Positions 6,883 through 15,150 of a DNA stretch of 64,000 nt are shown here, one piece after another. Source of the stretch: a virus; the IMG/VR virus record IMGVR_UViG_3300002835_000074, positions 1 through 64,000 of that record; one strand, given 5' to 3'. The notes under the pieces were generated by a model. That model had not been told where the DNA came from, did no database searches, and worked only from the letters and a program-made list of their open reading frames with translations. Within the stretch, counting starts at the first letter, position 1. The number at the start of each line of letters is the position of its first letter. The position numbers were made by a program, and so were the translations under genes.

Positions 6883-7643
6883 AGTATCTAATTGTTGGTG
6901 ATACCATCATTGATGAAACTCTAGAACTTAGGGCAATCGGACTATCACTAGAGTCTCCAACAATCAAAACGGTAATTGAAGAGCACAGTTATGATTTTGG
7001 TGGCGCTGCTAATGTTGCCAAGTTTCTTCGTGGATTTGGTAGAGACGTAACATTTGCAACATCAATGTCTGATAAAGACTGTGATACTTTTGAGTTGCAT
7101 TATGATCTCCCAGTAAAAAGTTTTTTCCAGGGTCGTAATAATACTAAAACAAGATACTGGGTTAATCATGGAGATAGTCGATACAATCATCTACAAGTTA
7201 ATGATGTCAATAATGAGTTTTCAAAATCGTTCTTAGAAAATTTTGATATTGATGAGTTTGATATCATTGCTTTTGCTGATTACCGTTGTGGATTTATTAC
7301 AGAATCATTCATCAAACATGCAACTGATTCTGGAAAAATTACATATGCCTCTTCTCAGGTATCGAGTAAGACATCAAACTATGATAGGTATTGGGCGGTT
7401 GATTACTTAGTCTGTAATCAAGAGGAAGCAAAACACGTAGATCGGGTAACAAATATCTGTGTAACAAAAGGTGCAGATGGTTGCATGATGAACGGTGTTA
7501 ATTATCCAGCAACGCCTGTGGAAAATGTGGTAAATACTATTGGTGCAGGAGATTGTTTTTATGCAGCTCTTCTAGCAACTGGTGACCCAGTTTTTGCTAA
7601 CCAAGTCGCCGCTGAATTTGTATCTAAACCATTACATGAATAA
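6867..7643 (+). CDS. PfkB-family sugar kinase, HldE N-domain-like
   Basis: 258 residues starting MRENLKYLIVGDTIIDE. The N-terminal glycine motif DFGGAANVAKFL and the C-terminal catalytic motif NTIGAGDCFYAAL (D229 as base) define a ribokinase/PfkB enzyme, and the segment around FGGAANVA resembles HldE/RfaE kinases. It is shorter than the usual ~310 residues, mostly at the C-terminus. It overlaps the RpiB-HldE(C) fusion by 16 nt, so kinase and nucleotidyltransferase halves, normally one protein in E. coli, are present but split, with an isomerase added. A likely role is phosphorylation of the sugar phosphate made by the isomerase. Confidence 0.8.
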   Translation: MRENLKYLIVGDTIIDETLELRAIGLSLESPTIKTVIEEHSYDFGGAANVAKFLRGFGRDVTFATSMSDKDCDTFELHYDLPVKSFFQGRNNTKTRYWVNHGDSRYNHLQVNDVNNEFSKSFLENFDIDEFDIIAFADYRCGFITESFIKHATDSGKITYASSQVSSKTSNYDRYWAVDYLVCNQEEAKHVDRVTNICVTKGADGCMMNGVNYPATPVENVVNTIGAGDCFYAALLATGDPVFANQVAAEFVSKPLHE

Positions 7644-8328
7644 GGCAATTGAAGATTGTTTATCTCTGAACAAAAGTTTAAAGGAAAACAGTTTAGTCAA
7701 ACTAACTTGGGGAAATGCCAGTGTGCTTACTGAAGATGGTAAGCATATTGTTATTAAACCTTCTGGGATTGAGTTTGATAAACTTACGTTTAGCCAACTT
7801 TGTATTGTCGAACTTTATACTGGAAAATTAATTTCTGGTATGAAACCCTCTGTCGATACAGCAATTCATTTGGAAATTTATAAGGCATTTCCAGAGATTA
7901 AATCAGTTATTCATAGTCATTCAAAGTTTGCAACTTCATGGGCACAGGCACTTAAACCAATTCCTATTTTAGGGACAACTCACGCCGATTACTTTCTATC
8001 TGATATTCCAGTTGCTAGACAACTAGAAAAGTTTGAACTTGATGAATATGAAAAGAATCTGGGACAGTGCGTAGTTGATTTTTATCAATCTAAGAAAATA
8101 AATCCACTTAACATACCTGCCATCCTTTTGCCTGGGCATGGTGTTATGGTATTCTCAGATTCATCTAAAAGAACACTAGAATGTGCTATAGTGTTAGAGG
8201 AAATTGCTGAAATGGCTTACTACACCACCTCAATCAATCCACATATTCAACCATGTAGATTGAGTAGAGACTTGTATAAAAAACATTTTGAACGAAAGAA
8301 TGGAATCAACAAATACTACGGACAATAG
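7636..8328 (+). CDS. L-ribulose-5-phosphate 4-epimerase-like protein (class II aldolase fold)
   Basis: 230 residues, almost the length of E. coli AraD (231). Seen: KLTWGNAS, KPSGIEFD, the zinc site H93-S-H95 (VIHSHSKFATSWAQ) and H168 (LPGHGVMVF), GTTHADYF, and D74 in PSVDTAIH where AraD-type epimerases have Asp and aldolases have Glu. I start at ATG 7636; the frame continues upstream to 7582, but that part is shadow of the kinase gene. In this cassette it may epimerise a pentulose phosphate such as ribulose/xylulose 5-phosphate or a related sugar. A UlaF/SgbE-type substrate is equally possible. Confidence 0.8.
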   Translation: MNKAIEDCLSLNKSLKENSLVKLTWGNASVLTEDGKHIVIKPSGIEFDKLTFSQLCIVELYTGKLISGMKPSVDTAIHLEIYKAFPEIKSVIHSHSKFATSWAQALKPIPILGTTHADYFLSDIPVARQLEKFELDEYEKNLGQCVVDFYQSKKINPLNIPAILLPGHGVMVFSDSSKRTLECAIVLEEIAEMAYYTTSINPHIQPCRLSRDLYKKHFERKNGINKYYGQ

Positions 8329-8725
8329 TTACGGGAGGCAAGAACTTCCTCTTGTACTTAAGTGTGAAGAAAAAAGAGAGAAGTATTGGGGATACATCAC
8401 TACCGTATTTGCTACTGATGACTTTACCTTAAAAGAAGTCTTTATGAAAGCGGGTACTCAAAGTAGTATGGAGTATCACGTCACTAAAGATGAATATTAT
8501 TATATTCAATCTGGAAAACTTAAAGTTGGTATGAGAATTGGTCGTGCCAAAAATAAATCTATCATTTTAGAAGCAGGAGATGTATTTCATATTCCTCCTG
8601 GTTTGATGCATATGCGTATTGCATTGGAGGATACTATTGTGGTAGAATGGTCAAATAAAGACGATGATGAAGATTCAAACATCGTTGAAGATGGAAAAAC
8701 CTACGTATTTAAAGAGGACGAATGA
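8300..8725 (+). CDS. cupin protein, sugar-phosphate isomerase-like
   Basis: About 141 residues forming one cupin barrel. Motif 1 is SMEYHVTKDEYYYIQSGKLKVG and motif 2 is LEAGDVFHIPPGLMHMRIA, with His/Glu metal ligands at H and E of HVTKDE and at the later H. It resembles the type II phosphomannose isomerase/GMP cupin and other small sugar cupins, so isomerisation or epimerisation of a sugar phosphate is likely. ATG 8300 is preferred over the upstream TTG at 8288. It overlaps both neighbours, as expected for the operon. Confidence 0.7.
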   Translation: MESTNTTDNSYGRQELPLVLKCEEKREKYWGYITTVFATDDFTLKEVFMKAGTQSSMEYHVTKDEYYYIQSGKLKVGMRIGRAKNKSIILEAGDVFHIPPGLMHMRIALEDTIVVEWSNKDDDEDSNIVEDGKTYVFKEDE

Positions 8726-9393
8726 ACTATCTTTTTGCTGATACAGCTAATCTTGATGAAATTATTAAAGCAAATGAAATGGGTGCCATTCAAGGTGTAA
8801 CAACCAACCCTTCCATTATTGCTAAAGAACCAAAGGGAAGTTTTGATGCACTAATTCAAAAACTTGCTGAGTATTGTGGTAGTGAAGATCTTTCTCTGAG
8901 TGCTGAAGTGTTTGCCCTAGATTATGAGGGCATGGTTCGTCAAGCAAGTGAAATGTATGAAAGGTTTTATCCTCTTTGCAATAAGTTTCATGTGAAAATT
9001 CCAGTTGGATTTGATGGTCTTCGTGCAATCAAAACTGTTTCCAAGGCAGGTGTGCAAATCAATGCCACTGCTTGCTACAGTGAGCAGCAACTGCAACTGT
9101 GTGCTTCTGCTGGTGCTCATTACGTTTCTCTCTTTTACTGCCGCCTGAAGCAGCATGGTGGAGATGTTGCAAAGGTTCTTGACCGAACCAAGAATTACAT
9201 TTATGAGAACGCCCTAGATTGTGAGATTATCGCTGGCAGTATCCGTACTCAAACTGATGTTTCTGATGCTTGGAAAGAAGGTGCCGATATCGTAACGACT
9301 GGTCTTCCCGTTATTCTTGAGATGGTTGAGCATCCTAAGAGCACTGAAGCAATCGAACGCTTTGATAAGGACTTCTCTGCATGGCTGAACTGA
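8722..9393 (+). CDS. talC: transaldolase (TalC/FSA family)
   Basis: 223 residues, single (beta/alpha)8 barrel. Seen: FADTANLDEI with D7, GVTTNPSI, and the Schiff-base lysine K92 in FHVKIPVGFDG, followed by NATACYSEQQLQLC. Length and motifs fit the short TalC/MipB class typical of cyanophages. It interconverts fructose 6-phosphate and erythrose 4-phosphate with sedoheptulose 7-phosphate and glyceraldehyde 3-phosphate. Its ATG overlaps the cupin stop. Its base composition looks richer in G+C than the flanking glycosyltransferase genes. The location inside a sugar cassette with HldE-like genes is notable because sedoheptulose 7-phosphate is the precursor of ADP-heptose. Confidence 0.93.
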   Translation: MNYLFADTANLDEIIKANEMGAIQGVTTNPSIIAKEPKGSFDALIQKLAEYCGSEDLSLSAEVFALDYEGMVRQASEMYERFYPLCNKFHVKIPVGFDGLRAIKTVSKAGVQINATACYSEQQLQLCASAGAHYVSLFYCRLKQHGGDVAKVLDRTKNYIYENALDCEIIAGSIRTQTDVSDAWKEGADIVTTGLPVILEMVEHPKSTEAIERFDKDFSAWLN

Positions 9394-9710
9394 AAACATA
9401 TATTGTAGATATTGATAACACCATATGCACTCAAACATATGGTGATTATTCTTTAGCAGAACCTTTCTATGATAGGATTGCTAAAGTTAATTCATTGTAT
9501 GATGATGGGCATACTATTATATACTTCACTGCAAGAGGTATGGGCAGAGGTAAAAACTCTGTTAGAATAGCATATGATGCATGTTATAATGAAACATATG
9601 ATCAGTTAGTTTCCTGGGGTTGTAAATTTACTAATCTTATGTTAGGGAAACCCTTCGGTGATTATTATATTGATGATAAAGCAATTTCGGACAAAGACTT
9701 TTTTAAATGA
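9381..9710 (+). CDS. HAD-family phosphatase-like protein of sugar biosynthesis
   Basis: 109 residues with the HAD signature DIDNTIC (D10 nucleophile, D12 acid/base), the mid motif IIYFTARGMG and the C-terminal GKPFGDYYIDDKA acidic motif. It lacks a large cap, like the small capsule- and LPS-cluster HAD proteins. In the heptose route a phosphatase (GmhB, also HAD) removes the 7-phosphate before nucleotidyl transfer; this protein could fill that slot, though it is shorter than GmhB. It overlaps talC by 13 nt. Confidence 0.7.
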   Translation: MAELKTYIVDIDNTICTQTYGDYSLAEPFYDRIAKVNSLYDDGHTIIYFTARGMGRGKNSVRIAYDACYNETYDQLVSWGCKFTNLMLGKPFGDYYIDDKAISDKDFFK

Positions 9711-10399
9711 CAACCCAGTACCAAGTCTCATCTTTAGATACATTTTATACTTTTGCCAACCAAAAATTCAGAGATCCAAATGAGGTTTCTGTAATTTTTG
9801 ATGTTGGTTCTTTGCATTGTTTGGAGTCTATTGAATTCTCCAAACGATATAAGAATGCAAGGATATTTGCATTTGAAGCAAACCCAGATTCTTATCAAGT
9901 TTGTTTAGAGAATACCAAAGACATTGATAACATTACAGTCATTAATAAAGCTGTGAATAGTTACAATGGAATATGCACTTTTTATCCTATTGACCCTGAG
10001 AAAACTGTTACTCCTTGGTTTGATGGAAATAGAGGTGCATCTAGTCTTTATAAAGCAAATGGCACATATGACCATATTGAAAAATACGTCCAAAAAGAAT
10101 TGGAAGTTGATTGTGTGAGACTAGATTCTTTTTGTGAAGAAAATGGAATTGAGAATATTGATTTGATGTGGATGGACCTTCAGGGTGCTGAGTTAATTGC
10201 ATTAGAATCAATGGGCGAAAAACTTCTTTCAACTGTTCAGGTGATTCATACAGAGTTGGAGATTAATCCAATGTATGATGGGCAGTGTCTTTTTGATGAT
10301 GTAAATAATTTTTTGAAAACTCACAATTTCTATAGGGCTTATGGAAATACTGGAGTTCATTTCGGAACAGATTTTATCTTTGTAAATAAAGGAAAATGA
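9707..10399 (+). CDS. FkbM-family methyltransferase
   Basis: 230 residues of class I SAM fold. The glycine-rich loop is VIFDVGSLHCLES, the acidic strand-2 end is FAFEANPDSYQVC, and the C-terminal FkbM blocks are VRLDSFCEENGIENIDLMWM followed by DLQGAELIALE and HTELEINPMY. FkbM enzymes O-methylate sugars or polyketides. In a glycan cassette the substrate is probably a sugar hydroxyl. It overlaps both neighbours by 4 nt. Confidence 0.85.
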   Translation: MTTQYQVSSLDTFYTFANQKFRDPNEVSVIFDVGSLHCLESIEFSKRYKNARIFAFEANPDSYQVCLENTKDIDNITVINKAVNSYNGICTFYPIDPEKTVTPWFDGNRGASSLYKANGTYDHIEKYVQKELEVDCVRLDSFCEENGIENIDLMWMDLQGAELIALESMGEKLLSTVQVIHTELEINPMYDGQCLFDDVNNFLKTHNFYRAYGNTGVHFGTDFIFVNKGK

Positions 10400-11124
10400 A
10401 CGTATTTTTTGGACAACCTTGGGGTGGATTAGGTGACAATCTTCAATTCACTACCCTACCTAAATTGTATGCAGAAAAGGGATATAATTTTTATATCAGT
10501 GCTGACAATACATATAGAAACCCTGAGATTTATGAATTTTGTTGGAGAGACAATCCTTATGTAAAAGGTGTTGCAACCAATCATGCAAACATTGGTTCAT
10601 GTGCTCCCGATCTTAAAAATGGAACAACAGACAACATTGTTTCTGCTGCAGAAATTCGGCATGGATTTGCAGGTGACGGTAGATATCCTGAAATCTATTA
10701 TCAACCAAATCTTTTAGAGGAATATAGAGATAAGACGATTGTTGATTTGTCTGCACATACTTTATTGAAGAATGATGTCGGTGAATTTTATGATGCTGAT
10801 AAATTATTTTCATTGGTAGAATCTTCTATTCCTGATGATGCATTATTGGTAACTTTTAAAAATGTAAATTCACTTTCACTTTCAGGTGGATTTGAATTTG
10901 AAAATAATCCTCTTGAGATTGAGAGTATTTTCCAGTATGCTGATATCATTCATAGTGCAAAGGATTATTTCTGTCTCTACTCTGGAGGAAACTCCATGGC
11001 AGCAGCGATTAAATATAAGTATGGTTCCGAAGTAAATCTCAATTGCTTTTTACATGGAACCGTTCAAGAACATAAAGACAAGGGATTTTTTGTTTTTGAT
11101 AATGTAAATTATATTGAGGTGTAA
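10396..11124 (+). CDS. putative GT-B glycosyltransferase, heptosyltransferase (GT9)-like
   Basis: 242 residues. The start MNVFFGQPWGGLGDNLQFTT resembles the N-terminal glycine-rich loop of GT9 heptosyltransferases (GxxGDxxxxTPxL), and the C-terminal CLYSGGNSMAAAIKY could be the donor-binding region. The protein is shorter than full GT9 enzymes (~330). If the HldE-like genes make an activated heptose, this would be a natural user of it, but family assignment by eye is weak. Confidence 0.5.
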   Translation: MNVFFGQPWGGLGDNLQFTTLPKLYAEKGYNFYISADNTYRNPEIYEFCWRDNPYVKGVATNHANIGSCAPDLKNGTTDNIVSAAEIRHGFAGDGRYPEIYYQPNLLEEYRDKTIVDLSAHTLLKNDVGEFYDADKLFSLVESSIPDDALLVTFKNVNSLSLSGGFEFENNPLEIESIFQYADIIHSAKDYFCLYSGGNSMAAAIKYKYGSEVNLNCFLHGTVQEHKDKGFFVFDNVNYIEV

Positions 11125-11125
11125 G

Positions 11126-11821
11126 ATGAAAATCTGTATCCTGACCATTGCAACAAACAAGTATATTCAGTTCGTTGAAAGACTTCTTGATAATATTGAA
11201 GAGAACTTTCTCAATGGACATGAGATTGAGTGTTTGCTTTTCACAGACCATGAAGTTGAAGCATCTGACAATGTGCGAGTTTGTCAGATTGACCACGAAC
11301 CTTGGCCAATGCCAACTCTGAAGAGATACAACTACTTTGTAAAAGAAAAAGAGTTTATCTCTCAGTTTGATTATTGCTTCTACTTTGATGTGGATATGGG
11401 TCTGGTAGATAAGGTTGGTGATGAGGTTCTAAGCGACCTGGTTGCCACTCAGCACCCCTACCAGTCCTTCTATCCTAAGGAGCAGAGGTCTTACGATAGA
11501 AACCCACAGTCGCTGGCATACGTCCCTGTGGGTGAGGAAGGAGAGGACTATTACGCTGGTGGATTCAATGGTGGATCTACTAAAAGATTTCTTGAGATGG
11601 CAGAGGTTCTTGCAGACCGTGTGACTAAAGACCTTGAGAATGGTGTGATTGCTTTGTGGCATGATGAGTCACAGATGAATCGTTACCTGATTGATAATCC
11701 ACCCACTTTGAGTCTGACACCTTCGTATTGTTTTGCCGAAGAACAAATGGGAAATCCAGATTATCCCTTTGCTCCTAAAATTATTGCCCTAAAGAAAAAT
11801 CATTCTGAACTCAGAGCATGA
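11126..11821 (+). CDS. GT6 family glycosyltransferase (ABO/alpha-1,3-Gal type)
   Basis: 231 residues of GT-A fold. Seen: YCFYFDVDMG (the DxD metal motif of GT6), YYAGGFNGGSTKRFLEMAE (acceptor/donor loop) and ALWHDESQMNRYLID, the GT6 catalytic block with the WHDESHLN-like signature, then a C-terminal IIALKKNH. GT6 enzymes are retaining galactosyl- or N-acetylgalactosaminyl-transferases that include the human blood-group A/B enzymes. Bacterial and cyanophage members are known. ATG 11126 follows GAGGTG at good spacing and is preferred over the TTG at 11114. It probably caps a phage-encoded glycan. Confidence 0.88.
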   Translation: MKICILTIATNKYIQFVERLLDNIEENFLNGHEIECLLFTDHEVEASDNVRVCQIDHEPWPMPTLKRYNYFVKEKEFISQFDYCFYFDVDMGLVDKVGDEVLSDLVATQHPYQSFYPKEQRSYDRNPQSLAYVPVGEEGEDYYAGGFNGGSTKRFLEMAEVLADRVTKDLENGVIALWHDESQMNRYLIDNPPTLSLTPSYCFAEEQMGNPDYPFAPKIIALKKNHSELRA

Positions 11822-12678
11822 AAATATTAATCACAGGACATAAAGGATTTGTCGGAAAATACTTCATGAGGAAGTATGCTGATCATGATATTGTTGGTAT
11901 CGATATTAAAGATGGCAATGATTGTAGAGATTACTTCAAGACTTCAGAGGATAAGTTTGATTTAGTAGTCCATCTAGCAGCAATCGTTGGTGGTCGTCAG
12001 ACAATCGAACATAATCCTTTATCAGTAGCAACTGACCTTTCTATTGATTCCGAAATGTGTCAGTGGGCACTTCGAACTAAACCAACACGCATTATTTACT
12101 TTTCATCTTCTGCTGCCTATCCAACCAAACTGCAGACACAGAAGTATCAATTAAAGGAAACTGATATTGATTTATCAGATATCAATAACCCTGATATGAC
12201 TTATGGTTGGTCTAAATTGACGGGTGAATTTTTGATGCAGTTTTTAGAAGCAGAAGGTATAAAGATTAATGTCTTTAGACCTTTTAGTGGATATGGAACC
12301 GACCAAGATTTAGATTATCCTTTCCCATCTTATATTAATAGAGCTAGAAATCTTGCAGACCCATTTGATATATGGGGAGATGGAAATCAGGTTAGGGATT
12401 TTATTCATATGCATGATATAATTGAAGCAGTAGATACTGCAATCAAAGAGGATATTCAAGGTCCTGTAAATCTTGGTTGGGGCATTGCTACTTCTTTCAA
12501 TGAACTGTTTTCTTTAGTCACTTCATTGAAAGGATATAGTCCAACTCCGAATCATATTCCAACTGCTCCTGTTGGAGTTCAATATCGGGTTTGTGATCCA
12601 TCAAAAATGCTAAGTTTTTACACTCCTAAAATTTCTTTAGAAGAAGGTATATTGAGAGCCCTTAGAGGTGAAGTATGA
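11818..12678 (+). CDS. NAD-dependent sugar epimerase/dehydratase (extended SDR), GDP-fucose synthase-like
   Basis: 286 residues. The Rossmann motif is TGHKGFVGKYF near the start; catalytic Ser is in FSSSAAYPT and Tyr/Lys in YGWSK. Downstream VRDFIHMHDIIEA is the usual substrate-domain block. The SSAAYP...YGWSKLTGE pattern resembles GDP-4-keto-6-deoxymannose epimerase/reductase or GalE-type enzymes. It would produce a nucleotide sugar donor for neighbouring transferases such as GT11. Overlaps of 4 nt on both sides. Confidence 0.8.
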   Translation: MKILITGHKGFVGKYFMRKYADHDIVGIDIKDGNDCRDYFKTSEDKFDLVVHLAAIVGGRQTIEHNPLSVATDLSIDSEMCQWALRTKPTRIIYFSSSAAYPTKLQTQKYQLKETDIDLSDINNPDMTYGWSKLTGEFLMQFLEAEGIKINVFRPFSGYGTDQDLDYPFPSYINRARNLADPFDIWGDGNQVRDFIHMHDIIEAVDTAIKEDIQGPVNLGWGIATSFNELFSLVTSLKGYSPTPNHIPTAPVGVQYRVCDPSKMLSFYTPKISLEEGILRALRGEV

Positions 12679-13319
12679 AGTTAAAACTGACAGAACTACC
12701 AGTTGTTTATATTAACTTAGATGAACAATCCCGTAGGCGGGAGTTGATGGAAGAGAATCTAGAAAAACTAGGATTCAAAAATGTTATTAGGGTTTCTGCA
12801 TTCAAAGACCCAATAGGTAAAAGGGGATGTGCTTATTCCCATGCTTTGGCATTGGAGGAAGTAGATTCTCCCTTTATTGTTTTAGAGGATGATTGCATTC
12901 CTCTTAACTTTGTAGATGAGATTGAGATTCCTGATGAGGCAGATGCTGTTTATCTAGGAATTTCTTCATGGGGAAGAATGAACTCTCACTCTGGACCTTG
13001 TGTTCAGTGGGACAAAGTAGAGGGGTATGATGATTTAGTTCGCATTTATAATATGGTTAGTGCCCATGCAATTCTCTATATCAATCCTGACTACGTTGAT
13101 TTGTGCAAGCGAATTGCCTATCATGGGTATTTGATTTCCGATCATCATGATATTGGATTTGCTGATGTTCAAAAGTATTATGATGTATATGCTTTTGATG
13201 AACCTATGTTCTATCAAACCAGTTCTAACGGAACGGATGGTAAATTGACAGATTATCCTTCAGTAGAGTTTATGTCTCCCGACCAACGTTTTTGGTTACC
13301 ATTGAGGGTTAAAGAATGA
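12675..13319 (+). CDS. GT25-family glycosyltransferase
   Basis: 214 residues. VVYINLDEQSRRRELMEENL at the N-terminus, GCAYSHALAL, and the acidic FIVLEDDCIPL motif are the order and form of GT25 (LgtB/LpsA-type beta-galactosyltransferases). EDDC is the metal/donor motif. A second GT25 lies at 17584-18375. It is probably cytoplasmic and acts on a glycan acceptor. Confidence 0.82.
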   Translation: MKLKLTELPVVYINLDEQSRRRELMEENLEKLGFKNVIRVSAFKDPIGKRGCAYSHALALEEVDSPFIVLEDDCIPLNFVDEIEIPDEADAVYLGISSWGRMNSHSGPCVQWDKVEGYDDLVRIYNMVSAHAILYINPDYVDLCKRIAYHGYLISDHHDIGFADVQKYYDVYAFDEPMFYQTSSNGTDGKLTDYPSVEFMSPDQRFWLPLRVKE

Positions 13320-14254
13320 AAAAGGTAGTAATATGGGGACATAAGATTGGAACTCATACTCACTCTTATGTACATTTCGGATATTGGCGGGCAGCAGATT
13401 ATCTTGGATATGAAGTTGAATGGTTTGATGATGATGACGATGTGAGTAATGTAGATTTTTCTGAATCTATTTTTATTACTGAGCATAATGTTTGTAAGAA
13501 TATGCCAGTTTTAGATGACTGTGTGTATTTTAATCACAATGCAGATTTGCCTTTTGGGCTTTCTGATAGAGATACTCCATATCGCTTAACGCATCCAAGG
13601 TATTTTAACTTTGTTTATTTTGCAGATCGTTGGAATCCTGCAGATAATATTACTTGGTCAAGTGATGATGAGTTGCAGAAGATAAGTTTGCACCATTATT
13701 TTCATCCAAAGACGAAGACAATTACAACGATGTGGGCAACTGATTTACTGCCCGATGAAATCGATCAAGTTGAACCTGAATTGTTTGATGAGTCGAGAGA
13801 TAGCATTTATTTTATCGGAACTCCAAACGGGCAGAATATCCTAGAGTTTAAAAATATCTGTGAAAGGCACGGAAAGTATTTTAGGAATCCTGGTGGATGG
13901 TCTGGTATTTACTCTAACAGTGCTCCAGACATCAATCAAAACATTCAGATGGTAAGAGACTCTTATATTTCAGTTGATATACGAGATGCTCCCCATTTGG
14001 TGCAGGGTAGATATTATCCTTGTAGATTATTTAAGAACATTAGTTATGGTAGATGGACGGGTTCAAATCATCCAGAAATTGCCGATGTTTTTGGAGAACA
14101 CTTTACAACCGATTCCAATCTAGAAAATCTATATCAGAAACTGGTTGAAGATTCTAGAAACTGCACTGAAGAGAAAATGAGAAGTGCGATGTCCTTCATT
14201 AGAGATGGGCATACCTATGTAAGTAGATTAAAGGACATGTTTGCAATCTTATGA
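13316..14254 (+). CDS. putative glycosyltransferase, 312 residues
   Basis: Starts MKKVVIWGHKIGTHTHSYVH with a GT-B-like first strand and loop. The C-terminal half has a possible donor domain: SIYFIGTPNGQNILEFK, QGRYYPCRLFKNISYG and a final helical segment with DGHTYVSRL, resembling the capsule GT-B proteins seen in marine phages. No DxD motif is visible. Assignment rests mainly on fold-like spacing and on the operon of transferases. Confidence 0.5.
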   Translation: MKKVVIWGHKIGTHTHSYVHFGYWRAADYLGYEVEWFDDDDDVSNVDFSESIFITEHNVCKNMPVLDDCVYFNHNADLPFGLSDRDTPYRLTHPRYFNFVYFADRWNPADNITWSSDDELQKISLHHYFHPKTKTITTMWATDLLPDEIDQVEPELFDESRDSIYFIGTPNGQNILEFKNICERHGKYFRNPGGWSGIYSNSAPDINQNIQMVRDSYISVDIRDAPHLVQGRYYPCRLFKNISYGRWTGSNHPEIADVFGEHFTTDSNLENLYQKLVEDSRNCTEEKMRSAMSFIRDGHTYVSRLKDMFAIL

Positions 14255-15150
14255 AAAAAGCATTAGTTACAGGTGGTGCAGGATTTATTGGATCTAATCT
14301 GGTAGATTTACTATTGGCAAATGACTACGACGTAATGGTCATAGACAATGAATCTGCCAATAGTCATGATGAGTATTATTGGAATCCTGGTGCTAGAAAC
14401 TATCAGTTTGATTTAAGTTCTCCTGATAATCTTGGAACTCTAACAGAAATGTGTAGGGGATGTGATTACATTTTTCATCTAGCATCTGATGTTTCCATTC
14501 CTTATTGTATTGAGAATCCAGACAAAGCATATCTCAATAATGTATCAAGTCTTTGTCACGTTTTGGAAGCAGCAAGAGTTGCTAAGGTTGATAAAGTTGT
14601 ATTTTCATCTACAGCAGCAATCTACGGTCTGACTGATAAAATTTGCTTAGAGACTGATACCCCAGACCCTTTGAATCCTTATTCAGTTTCTAAGTTGTCT
14701 GGTGAATATTTGATGAAGATGTATGCTGACTTATATAATGTGAAGACAGTAACTCTTAGATACTTTAATGTCTATGGACCACGCCAACCAAAGACGGGTC
14801 AATACGCTCCTGTGATGGGAATTTTTCTAGATCAGAGAAAGGATGGAAAAACCTTGACTGTTGTTGGTGATGGCAGACAAACTAGAGACTTTATTCATGT
14901 ATCTGATATTGCCTCAGCAAACCTTACTGTTGCTGAAAAGGATGTTGAGACTTATGGACAAGTCTATAATGTTGGAACTGGTAAGGCTACAACGATTAAA
15001 AAAATTGCTGAGATGATTTCCAGTGATATTACACACATTCCACCAAGACCTGCGGAAGCAAGGCAGAGTTTGGCAAATGTATCTAAGATAAAGAGAGTTT
15101 ATGGGTGGCAATCGAGTATAAAACTTGAGGATTGGATTTCTGAGCAATGA
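14251..15150 (+). CDS. UDP-sugar 4-epimerase-like extended SDR
   Basis: 299 residues. The classic TGGAGFIGSNL dinucleotide motif is at residues 7-17; catalytic Ser/Thr is in FSSTAAIYG, Tyr/Lys in NPYSVSKLSGE, and the substrate block is RYFNVYGPRQ, then RDFIHVSDIASA. Length and motifs fit GalE/WbpP-type epimerases that interconvert UDP-Glc(NAc) and UDP-Gal(NAc). It could provide the UDP-Gal or UDP-GalNAc that GT6 and GT25 enzymes use. Confidence 0.87.
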   Translation: MKKALVTGGAGFIGSNLVDLLLANDYDVMVIDNESANSHDEYYWNPGARNYQFDLSSPDNLGTLTEMCRGCDYIFHLASDVSIPYCIENPDKAYLNNVSSLCHVLEAARVAKVDKVVFSSTAAIYGLTDKICLETDTPDPLNPYSVSKLSGEYLMKMYADLYNVKTVTLRYFNVYGPRQPKTGQYAPVMGIFLDQRKDGKTLTVVGDGRQTRDFIHVSDIASANLTVAEKDVETYGQVYNVGTGKATTIKKIAEMISSDITHIPPRPAEARQSLANVSKIKRVYGWQSSIKLEDWISEQ

